Source: Larkinella punicea
GTDB taxonomy: Bacteria > Bacteroidota > Bacteroidia > Cytophagales > Spirosomataceae
Direction of reading: 5' to 3'
DNA length: 64,000 nt
Assembly: GCF_003334855.1 (NCBI RefSeq)
Contig: NZ_QOWE01000021.1
Span: 1 to 64,000, forward strand
Both the position numbers and the translations under genes were made by a program. The notes below the pieces were generated by a model that saw only the letters and a program-made list of their open reading frames with translations, made no database searches and was not told where the DNA came from. Below, one piece after another: positions 27,682-37,104 of the stretch. Each line of letters starts with the position of its first letter. Positions within the stretch are counted from its first letter, which is position 1.

Positions 27682-28728
27682 ATGTTTACCCCAAAATGGA
27701 GCGAAACGGTCTGTAAACAGATTACTCCACGATCCGGTACGATGACTTTTATACCGTTTTTCCTTTGGACCGATAGCGCGCCGGCGTTCGCTGAACCGGC
27801 TATTGGCCAACCGTTTTGGCGACCCATCGGTTTTTTTTTAAGTTGGAATAATCTAATTTTGCCACCCGTTCTGGCGAGCTTGCTTGTGGCCATTCTGGTC
27901 TGGTTTTTCCTGCGAATGCGCTACCGAAACCGGCATCAGCAACACCTGAGACTAAATCATGAAACCCAGGATCGCATCTTGCAGCAGCAGAAATTAATCT
28001 CGGAGTTGCGGCTACACAATGACCAGTTAAAAATTTCGAAGGAAAATCTACACCTGTCTATCTCCGAAAAAGACCGTTTTATCGCGATTTTGATCCACGA
28101 TTTGCGATCTCCCTTGCGGTATTTATACAAAAACACAGCTTATTTATTCCGAAACTGGAAGCGGGATTCTCACGCCGAACTGGACGATCTGATTACGGAA
28201 ATCAACAATTCGACCAAGCAGATTCATTTTCTGACGGAAGAAATAATGCAATGGATTTCGACCCAGGATCAGGCGTATGGTGTCCGGATCAGGGAGTATT
28301 TATTGCCGGAACTCATCCATGAACTGGAAGAGTTGTACAAGGAAAATATGCTTCACCACGGCAATATGCTTCAACTCGACATTCCACCCCGGATGAAGGT
28401 GAATACGGACAAATTGCTGCTGAAAACCATCCTGCGAAATCTGATCGATAATGCGAACAAAAACACGGACGACGGCACCATCCGGATTGAAGCCCGGCAG
28501 GCCTATCAGAAAGTGGTCATTATGGTATCGGACAGTGGCGTTGGCGTTTCGCCCACCCTTCTGCGGGATATAAACCGCTATTTTAGTACATCAGAACCTA
28601 TGCCGGGTTTAAATACGCAGTTTGGCCACGAAATTATCCGGGATTTTGCCCGCTTACTCAATGCGACCGTTTTTTACGAAACCCCCGAAAGTGGCGGCTT
28701 ACGGGTTTCGTTAACACTTCCCTATTGA
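27682..28728 (+). CDS. Membrane-bound sensor histidine kinase without a sensing domain
   Basis: Protein of 348 residues with one strong transmembrane helix (about 58-77), a basic cytoplasmic flank and a coiled coil (about 85-130). The HisKA box follows with phospho-acceptor His139 (AILIHDLRSPLRYL). The HATPase domain has the N box NLIDNANKN (about 250) and the G1 box DSGVGVSP; a clear G2 box (GxGLGL) is not seen, being replaced by NTQFGHEIIRDFARLL. No input domain is visible outside the membrane. No response regulator is adjacent. The ATG at 27742 is a possible alternative start. It lies alone between divergent and unrelated genes. Confidence 0.82.
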   Translation: MFTPKWSETVCKQITPRSGTMTFIPFFLWTDSAPAFAEPAIGQPFWRPIGFFLSWNNLILPPVLASLLVAILVWFFLRMRYRNRHQQHLRLNHETQDRILQQQKLISELRLHNDQLKISKENLHLSISEKDRFIAILIHDLRSPLRYLYKNTAYLFRNWKRDSHAELDDLITEINNSTKQIHFLTEEIMQWISTQDQAYGVRIREYLLPELIHELEELYKENMLHHGNMLQLDIPPRMKVNTDKLLLKTILRNLIDNANKNTDDGTIRIEARQAYQKVVIMVSDSGVGVSPTLLRDINRYFSTSEPMPGLNTQFGHEIIRDFARLLNATVFYETPESGGLRVSLTLPY

Positions 28729-28954
28729 TTCAGAAACCGGCCATTCGCAACCCATCGTTTACCTCTTCGACTGCCCTTCCGGCTTCCTCATCCAACCGTA
28801 CTACGACCGATCTTTCCCGGTCGGCAGTTCTTCAGATCAATTGTTTTTATAGTATGTTCGTCATTTGGAACACTTTCAGTATCATGTGCAAACATTCACG
28901 GTCGCTTGTCACGTGGCAGTGCAATTTTACGGCATCCTATAGAAATTCACCTTC

Positions 28955-31009
28955 ATGAAAAGTGGGCATCCCTTAATCGGTCGTCTGAGTTGGGTTCTGT
29001 TGATTTGCTGGTTTTCCAGTTGTGATTTTTACGCAATCCGCAATACCGATCACCAGGCTCACGTAGACAGCCTGATCGACCGGGCCACGGTTCTGAAGTT
29101 TTCAAAGGGAATCGAACGTTCCCGGATGTATCTGGATTCCGCTTACGCCCGGTTTCCCGAAGCGGGTGTTATGGATTACTATCGCAAATATGATTTTCTG
29201 AGAGATAATTACTTTGATGACAGTTTCAAACCCGACTATGAGAAGGTTCAGAGCTATATTGACAGTATGTTTTGGGTTCTTGAACCCGGAATTCTTCGGG
29301 AAAAATACAAAAAGAATTATGCCCGTATCTATCTTTTGCGCGGTAGTCTGTTGTATCATCAGAGACGGTACGAAGAGGCCTATAGCCAGTTTTTCCAGGG
29401 GAAGGTCCTCATGGAATCGACCTTCGACAGTTGCCAAAGCAGTCAGTATACCAGCCGGATCGCCGGGATGAATTACCAGGAAAAAAATTACATCAAAGCC
29501 GCTACGTATTATAAACAGGCCTTCCGTGAAGTAATGACATGTTCCAACGGAGGAAACTTTGATGATTTGTTTGCGAGCCGTCAGGGTTATTTAAGCAATA
29601 TCGGCTTATGCTACTCAAAATTGGAATTACCGGATAGTGCGTTGCATTACTATGACCAGGCGCTACGGTTTATCGGGCAGAATGAACACAAATTCCCGAA
29701 TCAGAAAGATTTCATGGCAATGGCCCGGGCGGTCATTTATGGCAATCAGGCCACCATTTATCTCCAGCAGGGAGACCTTCCTCAAGCCGAAACCCTGCTG
29801 AAAGAAAGTATCCGCATCAATCGGCAAACCGGGTATTACAACCGGGATGCGCAGTTGTCGCAGGCCAAACTTTGTGAAGTCTACCTGACCAATAATCGGC
29901 TGGAAATGGCGCGCAAAGAACTACTTTCCCTGAAAACATCGCTGGATACCCTGCAACACCCGGACGCCCTCTTGCGGTGGCATCATCTCCAATCGCAATA
30001 TTTCGAGAAGGTTCACCAAATCAGCCAGGCCCACTACCATCTTAAAAATTATCACGCGCTGAGAGATTATTCCGACCAGGAAAAGGCGGTTTTTAAGGGC
30101 ATGGACCAGGCATTGCTGAACCTGGATAGTCAGCACAAAATTGAATTGTTAAATAAAAAAGAGGAGTTGAACCGACTCTATCTGATGGGTGCGGCTGCCA
30201 TTCTGCTGATGGCCTTTGTGATTGCCTATTTGATCTGGCACAGTTGGCAGCGAACCCAGAAAAACCTCTTAAAACTTGCCGCCTTAAACCGGCAAATTAT
30301 TGGCCGAAATACCCAGCTACAAACCACATTGACGGAACTGGAGCGAAGCCAGCAGGAAAATGCCCGTTTGTTGCAGGTTGTTGCGCATGATTTACGCACG
30401 CCAATTGGCGCCATCAGCATGGCGGTCGATCTCTTGCTGGAAGATCAGTTGAGGGTTCATAAACCGCAGTACTTCCTGGAAATGATCAAATCGTCTTCAG
30501 CTAACTCCCTCGTTCTCATCGACAACCTGCTGCATTCCAACGCCACCATCAACAAGATGGAACCGGTCGAGTTGCAGGAGTTTCTGGCGTCGTGTGTCGA
30601 TATGCTGGAATTAAAAGCACTCGAAAAGAAGCAATCCATTCATCTCGAAACCAATATGGCCCGGATTTTGGTAGACCGTCAGAAAATGTGGCGGGTGATT
30701 AGTAACCTCATTACCAACGCCATCAAATTTAGCCCACCTGAATCTACCATCACTGTGGGGCTGGAAAAACGGGACGATACGGTTCAAATATCCGTCAAAG
30801 ATCAGGGAATCGGTATTCCGGCTCCATTAAAAGCCTCTATTTTCGATTTATTTACGGCGGCCCGCCGACCCGGTACAGCCGGCGAAAAATCGTTCGGGAT
30901 GGGACTCGCCATTTCCCGGCAAATCGTTGAAGCCCATCGCGGGAAGCTTTGGTTTGAAAGTGAGGAGCATCAGGGAACCACCTTTTACGTCGAATTGCCG
31001 GCAAAGTGA
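28955..31009 (+). CDS. TPR-containing hybrid-membrane sensor histidine kinase
   Basis: Sensor kinase of 684 residues. The N-terminus is a lipoprotein-like signal (FSSC, Cys23), followed by about six TPR-type helical repeats (about 60-400, for example SALHYYDQALRFIGQNE). A transmembrane helix lies at about 409-431, then a coiled coil and the HisKA domain with His478 (VVAHDLRTPIGAIS). HATPase boxes are NLITNAIKFSP, DQGIGIPAP and FGMGLAISRQIVEAH. Such TPR-TM-kinase proteins are common in Cytophagales and lack a DNA-binding output. No response regulator is next to it; the partner is unknown. A convergent terminator follows. Confidence 0.88.
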   Translation: MKSGHPLIGRLSWVLLICWFSSCDFYAIRNTDHQAHVDSLIDRATVLKFSKGIERSRMYLDSAYARFPEAGVMDYYRKYDFLRDNYFDDSFKPDYEKVQSYIDSMFWVLEPGILREKYKKNYARIYLLRGSLLYHQRRYEEAYSQFFQGKVLMESTFDSCQSSQYTSRIAGMNYQEKNYIKAATYYKQAFREVMTCSNGGNFDDLFASRQGYLSNIGLCYSKLELPDSALHYYDQALRFIGQNEHKFPNQKDFMAMARAVIYGNQATIYLQQGDLPQAETLLKESIRINRQTGYYNRDAQLSQAKLCEVYLTNNRLEMARKELLSLKTSLDTLQHPDALLRWHHLQSQYFEKVHQISQAHYHLKNYHALRDYSDQEKAVFKGMDQALLNLDSQHKIELLNKKEELNRLYLMGAAAILLMAFVIAYLIWHSWQRTQKNLLKLAALNRQIIGRNTQLQTTLTELERSQQENARLLQVVAHDLRTPIGAISMAVDLLLEDQLRVHKPQYFLEMIKSSSANSLVLIDNLLHSNATINKMEPVELQEFLASCVDMLELKALEKKQSIHLETNMARILVDRQKMWRVISNLITNAIKFSPPESTITVGLEKRDDTVQISVKDQGIGIPAPLKASIFDLFTAARRPGTAGEKSFGMGLAISRQIVEAHRGKLWFESEEHQGTTFYVELPAK

Positions 31010-31062
31010 AACCCGAGCCGGTTTTGGCGCCCTCTTTTTCCGATACCGTACGGCCAATCCGC

Positions 31063-31095
31063 AAAAAAAGCCTACGAAGAATCTTCATAGGCTTT
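31063..31095 (-). terminator. Intrinsic terminator between convergent genes
   Basis: AAAGCCTACGAAG (31067-31079) pairs with CTTCATAGGCTTT (31083-31095), with one mismatch and a 3-base loop. On the minus strand the stem is followed by a run of seven T (complement of 31063-31069), the classical form, so it best terminates the gene starting at 32016. It may also stop the kinase transcript from the other side. Confidence 0.8.
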
Positions 31096-31125
31096 CGAAC
31101 TATTGCGAGATGTAAAGGTTAAATT

Positions 31126-32016
31126 CTAGCGTGATAAAGTCAGGGAGCGGGTGAATTTCCGCCCGTCACTGAGCCGAATGCTGTAGAAGTAGGTTCCGGT
31201 AGGCAGGTCTTTGCTGCGATCCCGTCCGTCCCAATCGTTTTGGTAGTCTTTTGATTCGTATATAACGGTTCCGTTGCGATCAAAAATGGTTACTTCCGCA
31301 ACCAGTTTTCCCAGGTTGGCAATTGTGAATTTGTCATTGGTACCATCCCCATTGGGTGAGAACCCTTCCGGAATTCGTAGCTCCCCTTCCGCATCCGGAT
31401 TTGAACCGGAACACAAGCTGGAAAGCGATTTGATGGTCAGATTTTCAAAGACCCCACTCGCTTTGGCAACGTAGGTATCGTAGTCAAACTCAGGAGTGGT
31501 TTTTTTGAGCACAACTTCACTTAAGCCGGTAACAGGAAAGGCTTTGTCATCATTCCAAACCAGCGTAGTTCCAGCTTTTTCATCCGGATTGACGAGATCG
31601 AATTGCAGCGTCGCGATGGGAAGCCAGTTCGTGGAAACCGGCGTCGCGTTCTGTTCCGAACCACTGTAAATGATGTTCAATGAAACGATACCGTTGGCAT
31701 TTCGTTCGACCGAACCGTTCAACGACAGGGGATTGTAGTTCAGGCTGGCATTTTCGCCCTGACTGGTAAAATTCTGCTGATCGGCAATAACCGGTGCTTT
31801 GATCAGGTGAGCATCGTATGAAAAACGAAAGTTTGCATTGCCCATCAAAAACGAGCTGTTTTCATCGTGCGCCTTCACTTCTACCGTTACCAGCAGCTTC
31901 ATTTGAGCACAATCGGCTTTTTTGAGTTGTAAACGCACATCGAATTTACCGTTTTGGGCCTCAGCCAGTAGCGAAGAGCAGACCGCGAAAAGAAAGAAAA
32001 ACCGTTTCATATCCAT
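31126..32016 (-). CDS. Secreted protein with cohesin-like module and CHU_C (gliding/T9SS) C-terminal domain
   Basis: Protein of 296 residues with a signal peptide (MDMKRFFFLFAVCSSLLAEA). A beta-sandwich module follows (about 22-180) with NFRFSYDAHLIKAPVI, resembling cohesin-type modules. The C-terminal CHU_C domain begins LRIPEGFSPNGDGTNDKF and ends TGTYFYSIRLSDGRKFTRSL, the type B sorting signal used for T9SS export and surface attachment. The N-terminal half is a paralogue of the next gene (shared QNGKFDVR start, FLMG-ANxRF-YD). Substrate or partner is unknown. Confidence 0.85.
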   Translation of the reverse strand: MDMKRFFFLFAVCSSLLAEAQNGKFDVRLQLKKADCAQMKLLVTVEVKAHDENSSFLMGNANFRFSYDAHLIKAPVIADQQNFTSQGENASLNYNPLSLNGSVERNANGIVSLNIIYSGSEQNATPVSTNWLPIATLQFDLVNPDEKAGTTLVWNDDKAFPVTGLSEVVLKKTTPEFDYDTYVAKASGVFENLTIKSLSSLCSGSNPDAEGELRIPEGFSPNGDGTNDKFTIANLGKLVAEVTIFDRNGTVIYESKDYQNDWDGRDRSKDLPTGTYFYSIRLSDGRKFTRSLTLSR

Positions 32017-32100
32017 TGGTTTTACGGAAAATAGAATTCAAACTTCAGAGTTGGATCAAGGAAGGTCCAGTGGCCGAAACCGCTGGGCCTTCTGTCGATA

Positions 32101-32735
32101 TCAATGCGGCACTTTGGAATAGCGTCCATTATTTTTCTTCCACAACACGCTGTCGACAAAGTTCACATCGGCGTCCATGTTGAAGTCGCCATAGCGATAC
32201 TGATCAAAAATACCGCTCTCGTCCTTCCAGAGTTTGGAAAAATGGTATCGGTATGCCAGACGATGGCAAAGCAGTTGTTTTGAATCAGTTGCGTATTGAC
32301 GATATCGAACTGAATGGTCGAAACGGTGATCCAGTTGATGCCAACGGAAGCGGCTCCGGTTCCCGAACCACCGTAGGTGGTGTTGAGCGAAACGGTTCCT
32401 ATGGTGGGCCCGAACGAACTGCCGTTCAGATTCTGGATTCCATACCGGACGTCGCTCGCCGGAGCCTGACTGGAAAAATTTTCCTGCGTCAGAATGACCG
32501 GATTGTTGATGATTCGGGGGTCATAATCGAATCGGTAGTTTGCATCGCCCATCAGAAACATACCCTGCGTATTGCTGGCTTTCACCTGCACGTTGATAAC
32601 GGCTTTGCCGGTGGTACAGTCGATGGTTTTGACCAAAAATCGGACGTCGAATTTTCCATTCTGAGCGAATGAGGCACTCACCGCTAACAGAAAAAGACCC
32701 GCAAGGAGGTAGATTTTTTTTTTCATATTCATCAA
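32101..32735 (-). pseudogene. Secreted cohesin-like protein with dockerin-like tail, disrupted by a 1-base frameshift
   Basis: The first frame (start 32735) encodes a signal peptide and the same module as the neighbouring protein (FLMGDANYRFDYDPRIINNP), then runs into nonsense and stops at 32163. A second frame takes over near 32223-32227 and reads KDESGIFDQYRYGDFNMDAD, continuing VNFVDSVLWKKNNGRYSKVPH to a stop at 32101-32103. Adding one A to the GGAAGG run would give one 211-residue protein. The tail has the DxNxDxxVNxxD pattern of dockerin-type calcium loops. The gene may be a recent pseudogene or the base may be missing in the assembly. Confidence 0.8.
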
Positions 32736-32961
32736 CGACTAACTACGACAAGTGCTATGACTTCAACTGGTTTTTTACAATGCATTTCATCAAAAACCGG
32801 CTCCGGCCACGTTTCCGGCCCTTTCGGGAATAACATTCGTTAATGTAGACTTCCTACTGCGAAAAAAGTCACACTAATATTTTTGTGTGTACAAAATATT
32901 ATTCGACCAAAAACCGTCATATCTGTTAAGCTTAAAATTAGACATACGATGGCTTTCCGGA

Positions 32962-34431
32962 TTACGGCGTTTTCAAAATCCGCTCCAGCATCTGCTTTCC
33001 GCCCTGGTTATCGGCATTCAGCTCAATTGATTTTCGGTACATCGCAATGGCTTCTTCTTTCCGGCCATTTCTGAACAGCGCTTCGCCGTAGCTGTCATAC
33101 ACATTCCAGCTTGCCGGAAACAAGGTCACATTGAGTTTGAAAATGCTGAGGGCTTCGGTTAGTTGTCTCCGGCTCATCATCCGATATGCCCAGTCGTTCA
33201 GATCGGCTTCGGATGGCTGGAAAGCCGCGTTCTTTGCTTTTTCTTCCTGAAATACCGCATGGGCCTGCTCAAAACCGCGCTTCCGCAACTGCATGTGGAG
33301 TGTCATGATGGGATCGGATTTCGGGATTTCCGGGTTGTAAAAACCCGCCAGTTCGTCAATGAATTCTTCCGGAAAAGAACCAGCCAGATTGGTTAAAACG
33401 ATGATGGTCAGGTCGTCTTCGGGATAAACAAACAAAGCGGAGCGGCCACCGCCGGTGGTAATCATGGCCCGGTGGCGGGGTCGTGGTTTGGTTACCCAGC
33501 CCATCGCCCACTGCGTCGGCGTTCCGTCATTGTAGTTTCCCGGTGTCCAGAGGGTTGCGAGGGCGGTTTTGGTTCGAAAAAGTTTGCCCTGTTGCAGCGC
33601 CATGACCCAATGGGCCAGATCTTCCGCCGTGCTGTTCATGCCCGAAGCCGTCCGGCGAAAGGCCGGAAAAATTTCGTACGAATTGGTGACTTTGCCCTCC
33701 GGAAAGGCTTGCCCATCCATTCGGGTCACATACCCGTAGGATTGGGTTTTGTTGGGAATCACATCGCGGGAGTCGCCAAAACCGGTGTTGGGCATCCCTG
33801 CCACCTGAAACTGTCGCTCCCGGAAAACCTCCGCGAATGGTTTCTCCCGGAATTGATCGATGATCTTCCCCAGTAAGGCGTAGTTCGTCTGGTTATACAG
33901 AAATTGTGTTCCGGTCGGAAAATCCATGGGCATGGCTTTCGTTTTCGCCCAGGCCGTTTCCTCATCCATTACCCGGCCCATCGGCGCAGAGTCGATCACC
34001 CGGAGAATGTCCGGCAAACCGGAAACGTGCGTCAGCAGTTGCCGGATCGTGACGGGTTGCCAGCTTGCCGGCAGGTCGGCGAGGTAGCGGGATACCGGTG
34101 CCGCCAGGTCCACTTTCCCTTCTTCCACCAACTGCATGATGGCAACACCGGTGAAGGCTTTCGTGCAGGAATTGATCGAAAAAATGCTCTGGCTGGTCAC
34201 CGGTGTCCCATACTGGAGATTACCGATCCCGTACGATTTGAGCAGAACGAGTTTACCCCGCTGAACCACCGCCACCTGAAGGCCGGGAATCCGGCGTTCC
34301 TGCATTTCGCGCCGGATCAGGGTTTCCACCTGGCCGGTTTGGGCCAGCGAGGGCGTGTTGATGAGCAGGCCGATAAGTAGTAAGGTCATGACTGCCATCC
34401 GTAGCAACCAGGGATCAAGTTTGTAGTTCAT
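32962..34431 (-). CDS. Secreted serine hydrolase (class C beta-lactamase fold) with TPR-like C-terminus
   Basis: Serine hydrolase of 489 residues with a signal peptide (MTLLLIGLLINTPSLAQ). The catalytic SxxK is SCTK (about 87-90). The second motif, normally YxN, reads YNQTNYALLG with Gln at the usual Asn position, and a late GGGRSAL takes the place of KTG. The C-terminal 60 residues (SIFKLNVTLFPASWNVYDSY) look like tetratricopeptide helices. The activity may be esterase or peptidase; lactamase action is only one option. The frame extends to 34557, but the ATG at 34431 gives a proper signal peptide. It is divergent from a second family member at 34634. Confidence 0.87.
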   Translation of the reverse strand: MNYKLDPWLLRMAVMTLLLIGLLINTPSLAQTGQVETLIRREMQERRIPGLQVAVVQRGKLVLLKSYGIGNLQYGTPVTSQSIFSINSCTKAFTGVAIMQLVEEGKVDLAAPVSRYLADLPASWQPVTIRQLLTHVSGLPDILRVIDSAPMGRVMDEETAWAKTKAMPMDFPTGTQFLYNQTNYALLGKIIDQFREKPFAEVFRERQFQVAGMPNTGFGDSRDVIPNKTQSYGYVTRMDGQAFPEGKVTNSYEIFPAFRRTASGMNSTAEDLAHWVMALQQGKLFRTKTALATLWTPGNYNDGTPTQWAMGWVTKPRPRHRAMITTGGGRSALFVYPEDDLTIIVLTNLAGSFPEEFIDELAGFYNPEIPKSDPIMTLHMQLRKRGFEQAHAVFQEEKAKNAAFQPSEADLNDWAYRMMSRRQLTEALSIFKLNVTLFPASWNVYDSYGEALFRNGRKEEAIAMYRKSIELNADNQGGKQMLERILKTP

Positions 34432-34633
34432 TGTTTTTGTTGTCTTTTCTTGGGGAGTATCGTTCAACGGTGTAAAGACCAGGGATCCGTCACCACGTTG
34501 CGCGGGAAACTCCCGGAACAACCAAAGGTTACACGCAGACGTCAATTTTAATGTCAACCGAACGGTTTTAAGGCAAGGACGAAAGAAGTATATATAATTA
34601 AATTATATATTGCAGAAAAATACCGCCCCAGCT

Positions 34634-36094
34634 ATGCTTGTCCCGACTTTTTCTATAGGCATTCGTGCCCATCTCCTCTTACTCCTATCCGGTTGGTACA
34701 CGACGACCCAGGCACAATCCAATCCGTCCGAAAAAATCCGGCAAATAGAAAATCATCTTTTACCAGCCATCGTCGTGGAGGGCGAAGAGGTCGAACCGCT
34801 CAACATTTCTGATCGGATGAAGCAACTCAGAATCCCCGGACTTAGCATTGCCGTGATCAAAGACGGAAAAATAGAATGGGTAAAGGGCTACGGGTTTGCC
34901 AGTCAGGAAGAGCAACGGCCGGTCAATGAAAACACGATGTTTCAGGCGGCTTCGATCAGCAAACCGCTAACGGCCCTCGCGACGCTGCACTGGGTTGAAA
35001 AAGGAACGTTCTCCCTGGACACGCACATCAATGCCTACCTGAAAAACTGGCAAGTTCCTGACACCAAGCATACCACGACTGAAAAAGCAACGCTCCGGCA
35101 AATTATGAGCCACACCGCCGGGTTGACCGTACACGGTTTCCGGGGGTACGCAGCCAACGAAGAAATACCGTCCATCATTCAGATTCTGAAGGGTGAAAAA
35201 CCGGCTAATTCACCGGCTGTTCTACCGGACACGGTTCCCGGTCGCATCTTCCGGTATTCGGGGGGAGGTTATACGGTACTGCAAAAAGCATTGGTCGATC
35301 AGCTCAAAAAACCGTTTCCAACGCTAATGCACGAGACGGTTTTATCGAAACTCGGGATGCACCATAGCAGCTACGAGCAGCCGCTGGCGGAGCGGTTTCG
35401 TGCTTTGGCCGCCACCGGTTATCAGATCAACGGCAAGGCTCTCAAAGGCCGCTACAATACGTACCCTGAAATGGCGGCTGCCGGTTTGTGGACCAGCCCT
35501 TCGGATCTGGCCCGGTACATCATCGACGTTCAGCAATCGCTGAAAGGAAAATCAAATCGGTTGATTTCCAAAGCAATGACAGAGTTGATGCTAACCAAAA
35601 ATCTGGATTTGTATGGCTTGGGGCCGATGATGCAAAACGAGGGTGATTCGCTGCTTTTCATTCACGGCGGTTCCAACAACGGTTTTCGCAGTTTGTATGT
35701 GGCACAGGCTTACCACGGCAATGGCGTTGTTATCATGACCAATTCGGACAATGGTTTTACGATCATCTACGACCTGATGCGAAGCATCTCGAAAGTGTAT
35801 GGCTGGAATTTCTACCGCCCCATGCCAGTCAAAAAATTCACCCTGAGTCCCGAGCAGATCGGCGGAATCGTTGGAACATACAGCATACCGGATTATTCGT
35901 TTGAGGTGGTTCAGACCAGCGGCAAACTATATCTCAAACCGCATTGGGACAAACCGTCGATGGAAATGATTCCTGAAAGTCGGGAGGTTTTCATCGACCG
36001 GGACGGACAGCATCGGCTGGAGTTGCTATACGACGAAGCCCATACCGTTACGAGTGCCCGCGTATTCGGAGATGCCTTCAAAAAAGTGAAATAA
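34634..36094 (+). CDS. Secreted serine hydrolase (class C beta-lactamase fold)
   Basis: Serine hydrolase of 486 residues with a signal peptide (about 1-28, ending TTQAQS) and the catalytic SxxK motif SISK (near residue 109). A YSGGGYTVLQ segment lies at the Tyr motif, where Asn is replaced by Gly, and an HGGSNNGFRSLY motif stands in for the KTG box. A C-terminal DUF3471-like region (about 415-486) follows. A TTG eight codons upstream is possible but ATG 34634 is preferred. An AT-rich self-complementary stretch (about 34589-34610) lies just upstream in the divergent promoter region. Confidence 0.87.
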   Translation: MLVPTFSIGIRAHLLLLLSGWYTTTQAQSNPSEKIRQIENHLLPAIVVEGEEVEPLNISDRMKQLRIPGLSIAVIKDGKIEWVKGYGFASQEEQRPVNENTMFQAASISKPLTALATLHWVEKGTFSLDTHINAYLKNWQVPDTKHTTTEKATLRQIMSHTAGLTVHGFRGYAANEEIPSIIQILKGEKPANSPAVLPDTVPGRIFRYSGGGYTVLQKALVDQLKKPFPTLMHETVLSKLGMHHSSYEQPLAERFRALAATGYQINGKALKGRYNTYPEMAAAGLWTSPSDLARYIIDVQQSLKGKSNRLISKAMTELMLTKNLDLYGLGPMMQNEGDSLLFIHGGSNNGFRSLYVAQAYHGNGVVIMTNSDNGFTIIYDLMRSISKVYGWNFYRPMPVKKFTLSPEQIGGIVGTYSIPDYSFEVVQTSGKLYLKPHWDKPSMEMIPESREVFIDRDGQHRLELLYDEAHTVTSARVFGDAFKKVK

Positions 36095-36168
36095 AGGAGC
36101 CAACGCAGGTGTCAGGCAAACGAGTTTTTCCTAACTTCCCGGCTCGTGCTTTTCAAGACCCGATTCAC

Positions 36169-37104
36169 ATGGAAGACCAACTCTTAGGCCTGCACCACAT
36201 CACCGCCATCGCCGGAAATGCCCAGCGGAATTTCAATTTTTATACGAAAATACTCGGACTCCGGTTTATCAAAAAAACCGTCAATTTCGACGATCCGAAC
36301 ACCTATCATTTCTACTTTGGCGACGAAGGTGGTTCGCCGGGAACCATCCTGACGTTCTTTCCGTGGGGAACCGTTCAGCCGGGCCGCAGAGGCACCGGAA
36401 TGGCGACCGAAATCGGCTATTCCGTTCCAGAAGGAAGCCTGGAATTCTGGCAAAAACGCTTCGTGGATCACAACGTGATTTACAACAAACCGACGCAGCG
36501 ATTCGGCGAAACCTATCTCCCCTTTCTCGACCCAGACGGCCTGAAACTCGAACTGATCGTTTCCAAAACCGCCGATGACCGGACGCCCTGGAAGACGAAC
36601 GACGTCACCGCAGCCGTCGCCACCAAAGGATTTCACAACGTGACGCTGACGCTGGAAAACATCAAAGGCACCGCAGATATCTTAACCGATATATTGGGTT
36701 ATCAACTCATCGACCAGCACGTTAATCGCTACCGGTTTGCCACCAGCGCGGTCGACAATGCCAATCTGGTGGATCTGGTGGAGGTTCCGGGCGAAGCGCG
36801 CGGGCATGTGGCCGGTGGCACCATTCACCACGTCGCTTTCCGGGTTAAAGATGAAGCTGTTGAGAAACACTTTCAGGAAAAAATTGCCGCCAAAGGTTTG
36901 CAGGTTACCGATCAGATCGACCGGAATTATTTCCATTCCGTCTATTTCCGCGAACCGGGCGGTGTGCTGTTTGAAATCGCAACCGACAACCCCGGTTTTA
37001 CGGTAGACGAACCGCTGAACGAATTGGGGACGCACCTCCAACTACCCGCCCAGTATGAACCCCGCCGGGCGCAAATCGAGGGGCAGTTACCAGTTTTGCT
37101 ATAA
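36169..37104 (+). CDS. Ring-cleaving dioxygenase, VOC family (MhqO/CatE-like)
   Basis: Two-module vicinal-oxygen-chelate protein of 311 residues. Module 1 starts LLGLHHITAIAGNAQRNFNF with a metal-ligand His, and FYTKILGLRFIKKTVNFDD follows. Module 2 has IHHVAFRVKDE and the ligand Glu in EPGGVLFEIATDNPGF. Relatives are quinone/hydroquinone-linked ring-cleaving dioxygenases that need Fe or Mn. A GTG at 36109 would add 20 residues with no domain value, so ATG 36169 is chosen. Its 3' end overlaps the convergent esterase gene by 6 bases. Confidence 0.85.
   Translation: MEDQLLGLHHITAIAGNAQRNFNFYTKILGLRFIKKTVNFDDPNTYHFYFGDEGGSPGTILTFFPWGTVQPGRRGTGMATEIGYSVPEGSLEFWQKRFVDHNVIYNKPTQRFGETYLPFLDPDGLKLELIVSKTADDRTPWKTNDVTAAVATKGFHNVTLTLENIKGTADILTDILGYQLIDQHVNRYRFATSAVDNANLVDLVEVPGEARGHVAGGTIHHVAFRVKDEAVEKHFQEKIAAKGLQVTDQIDRNYFHSVYFREPGGVLFEIATDNPGFTVDEPLNELGTHLQLPAQYEPRRAQIEGQLPVLL

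Noticed and set aside
27490-27810. 106-codon minus-strand frame upstream of the cupin gene
   Set aside because: It overlaps the promoter and start of the kinase gene at 27682 and has no recognisable feature.
28729-28954. 77-codon frame between the two sensor kinases
   Set aside because: Ser/Thr-rich random-looking sequence with no start context; treated as intergenic.
34589-34610. AT-rich self-complementary stretch before the serine hydrolase as an operator
   Set aside because: Low-complexity TA sequence pairs with itself by chance; no second copy was seen.
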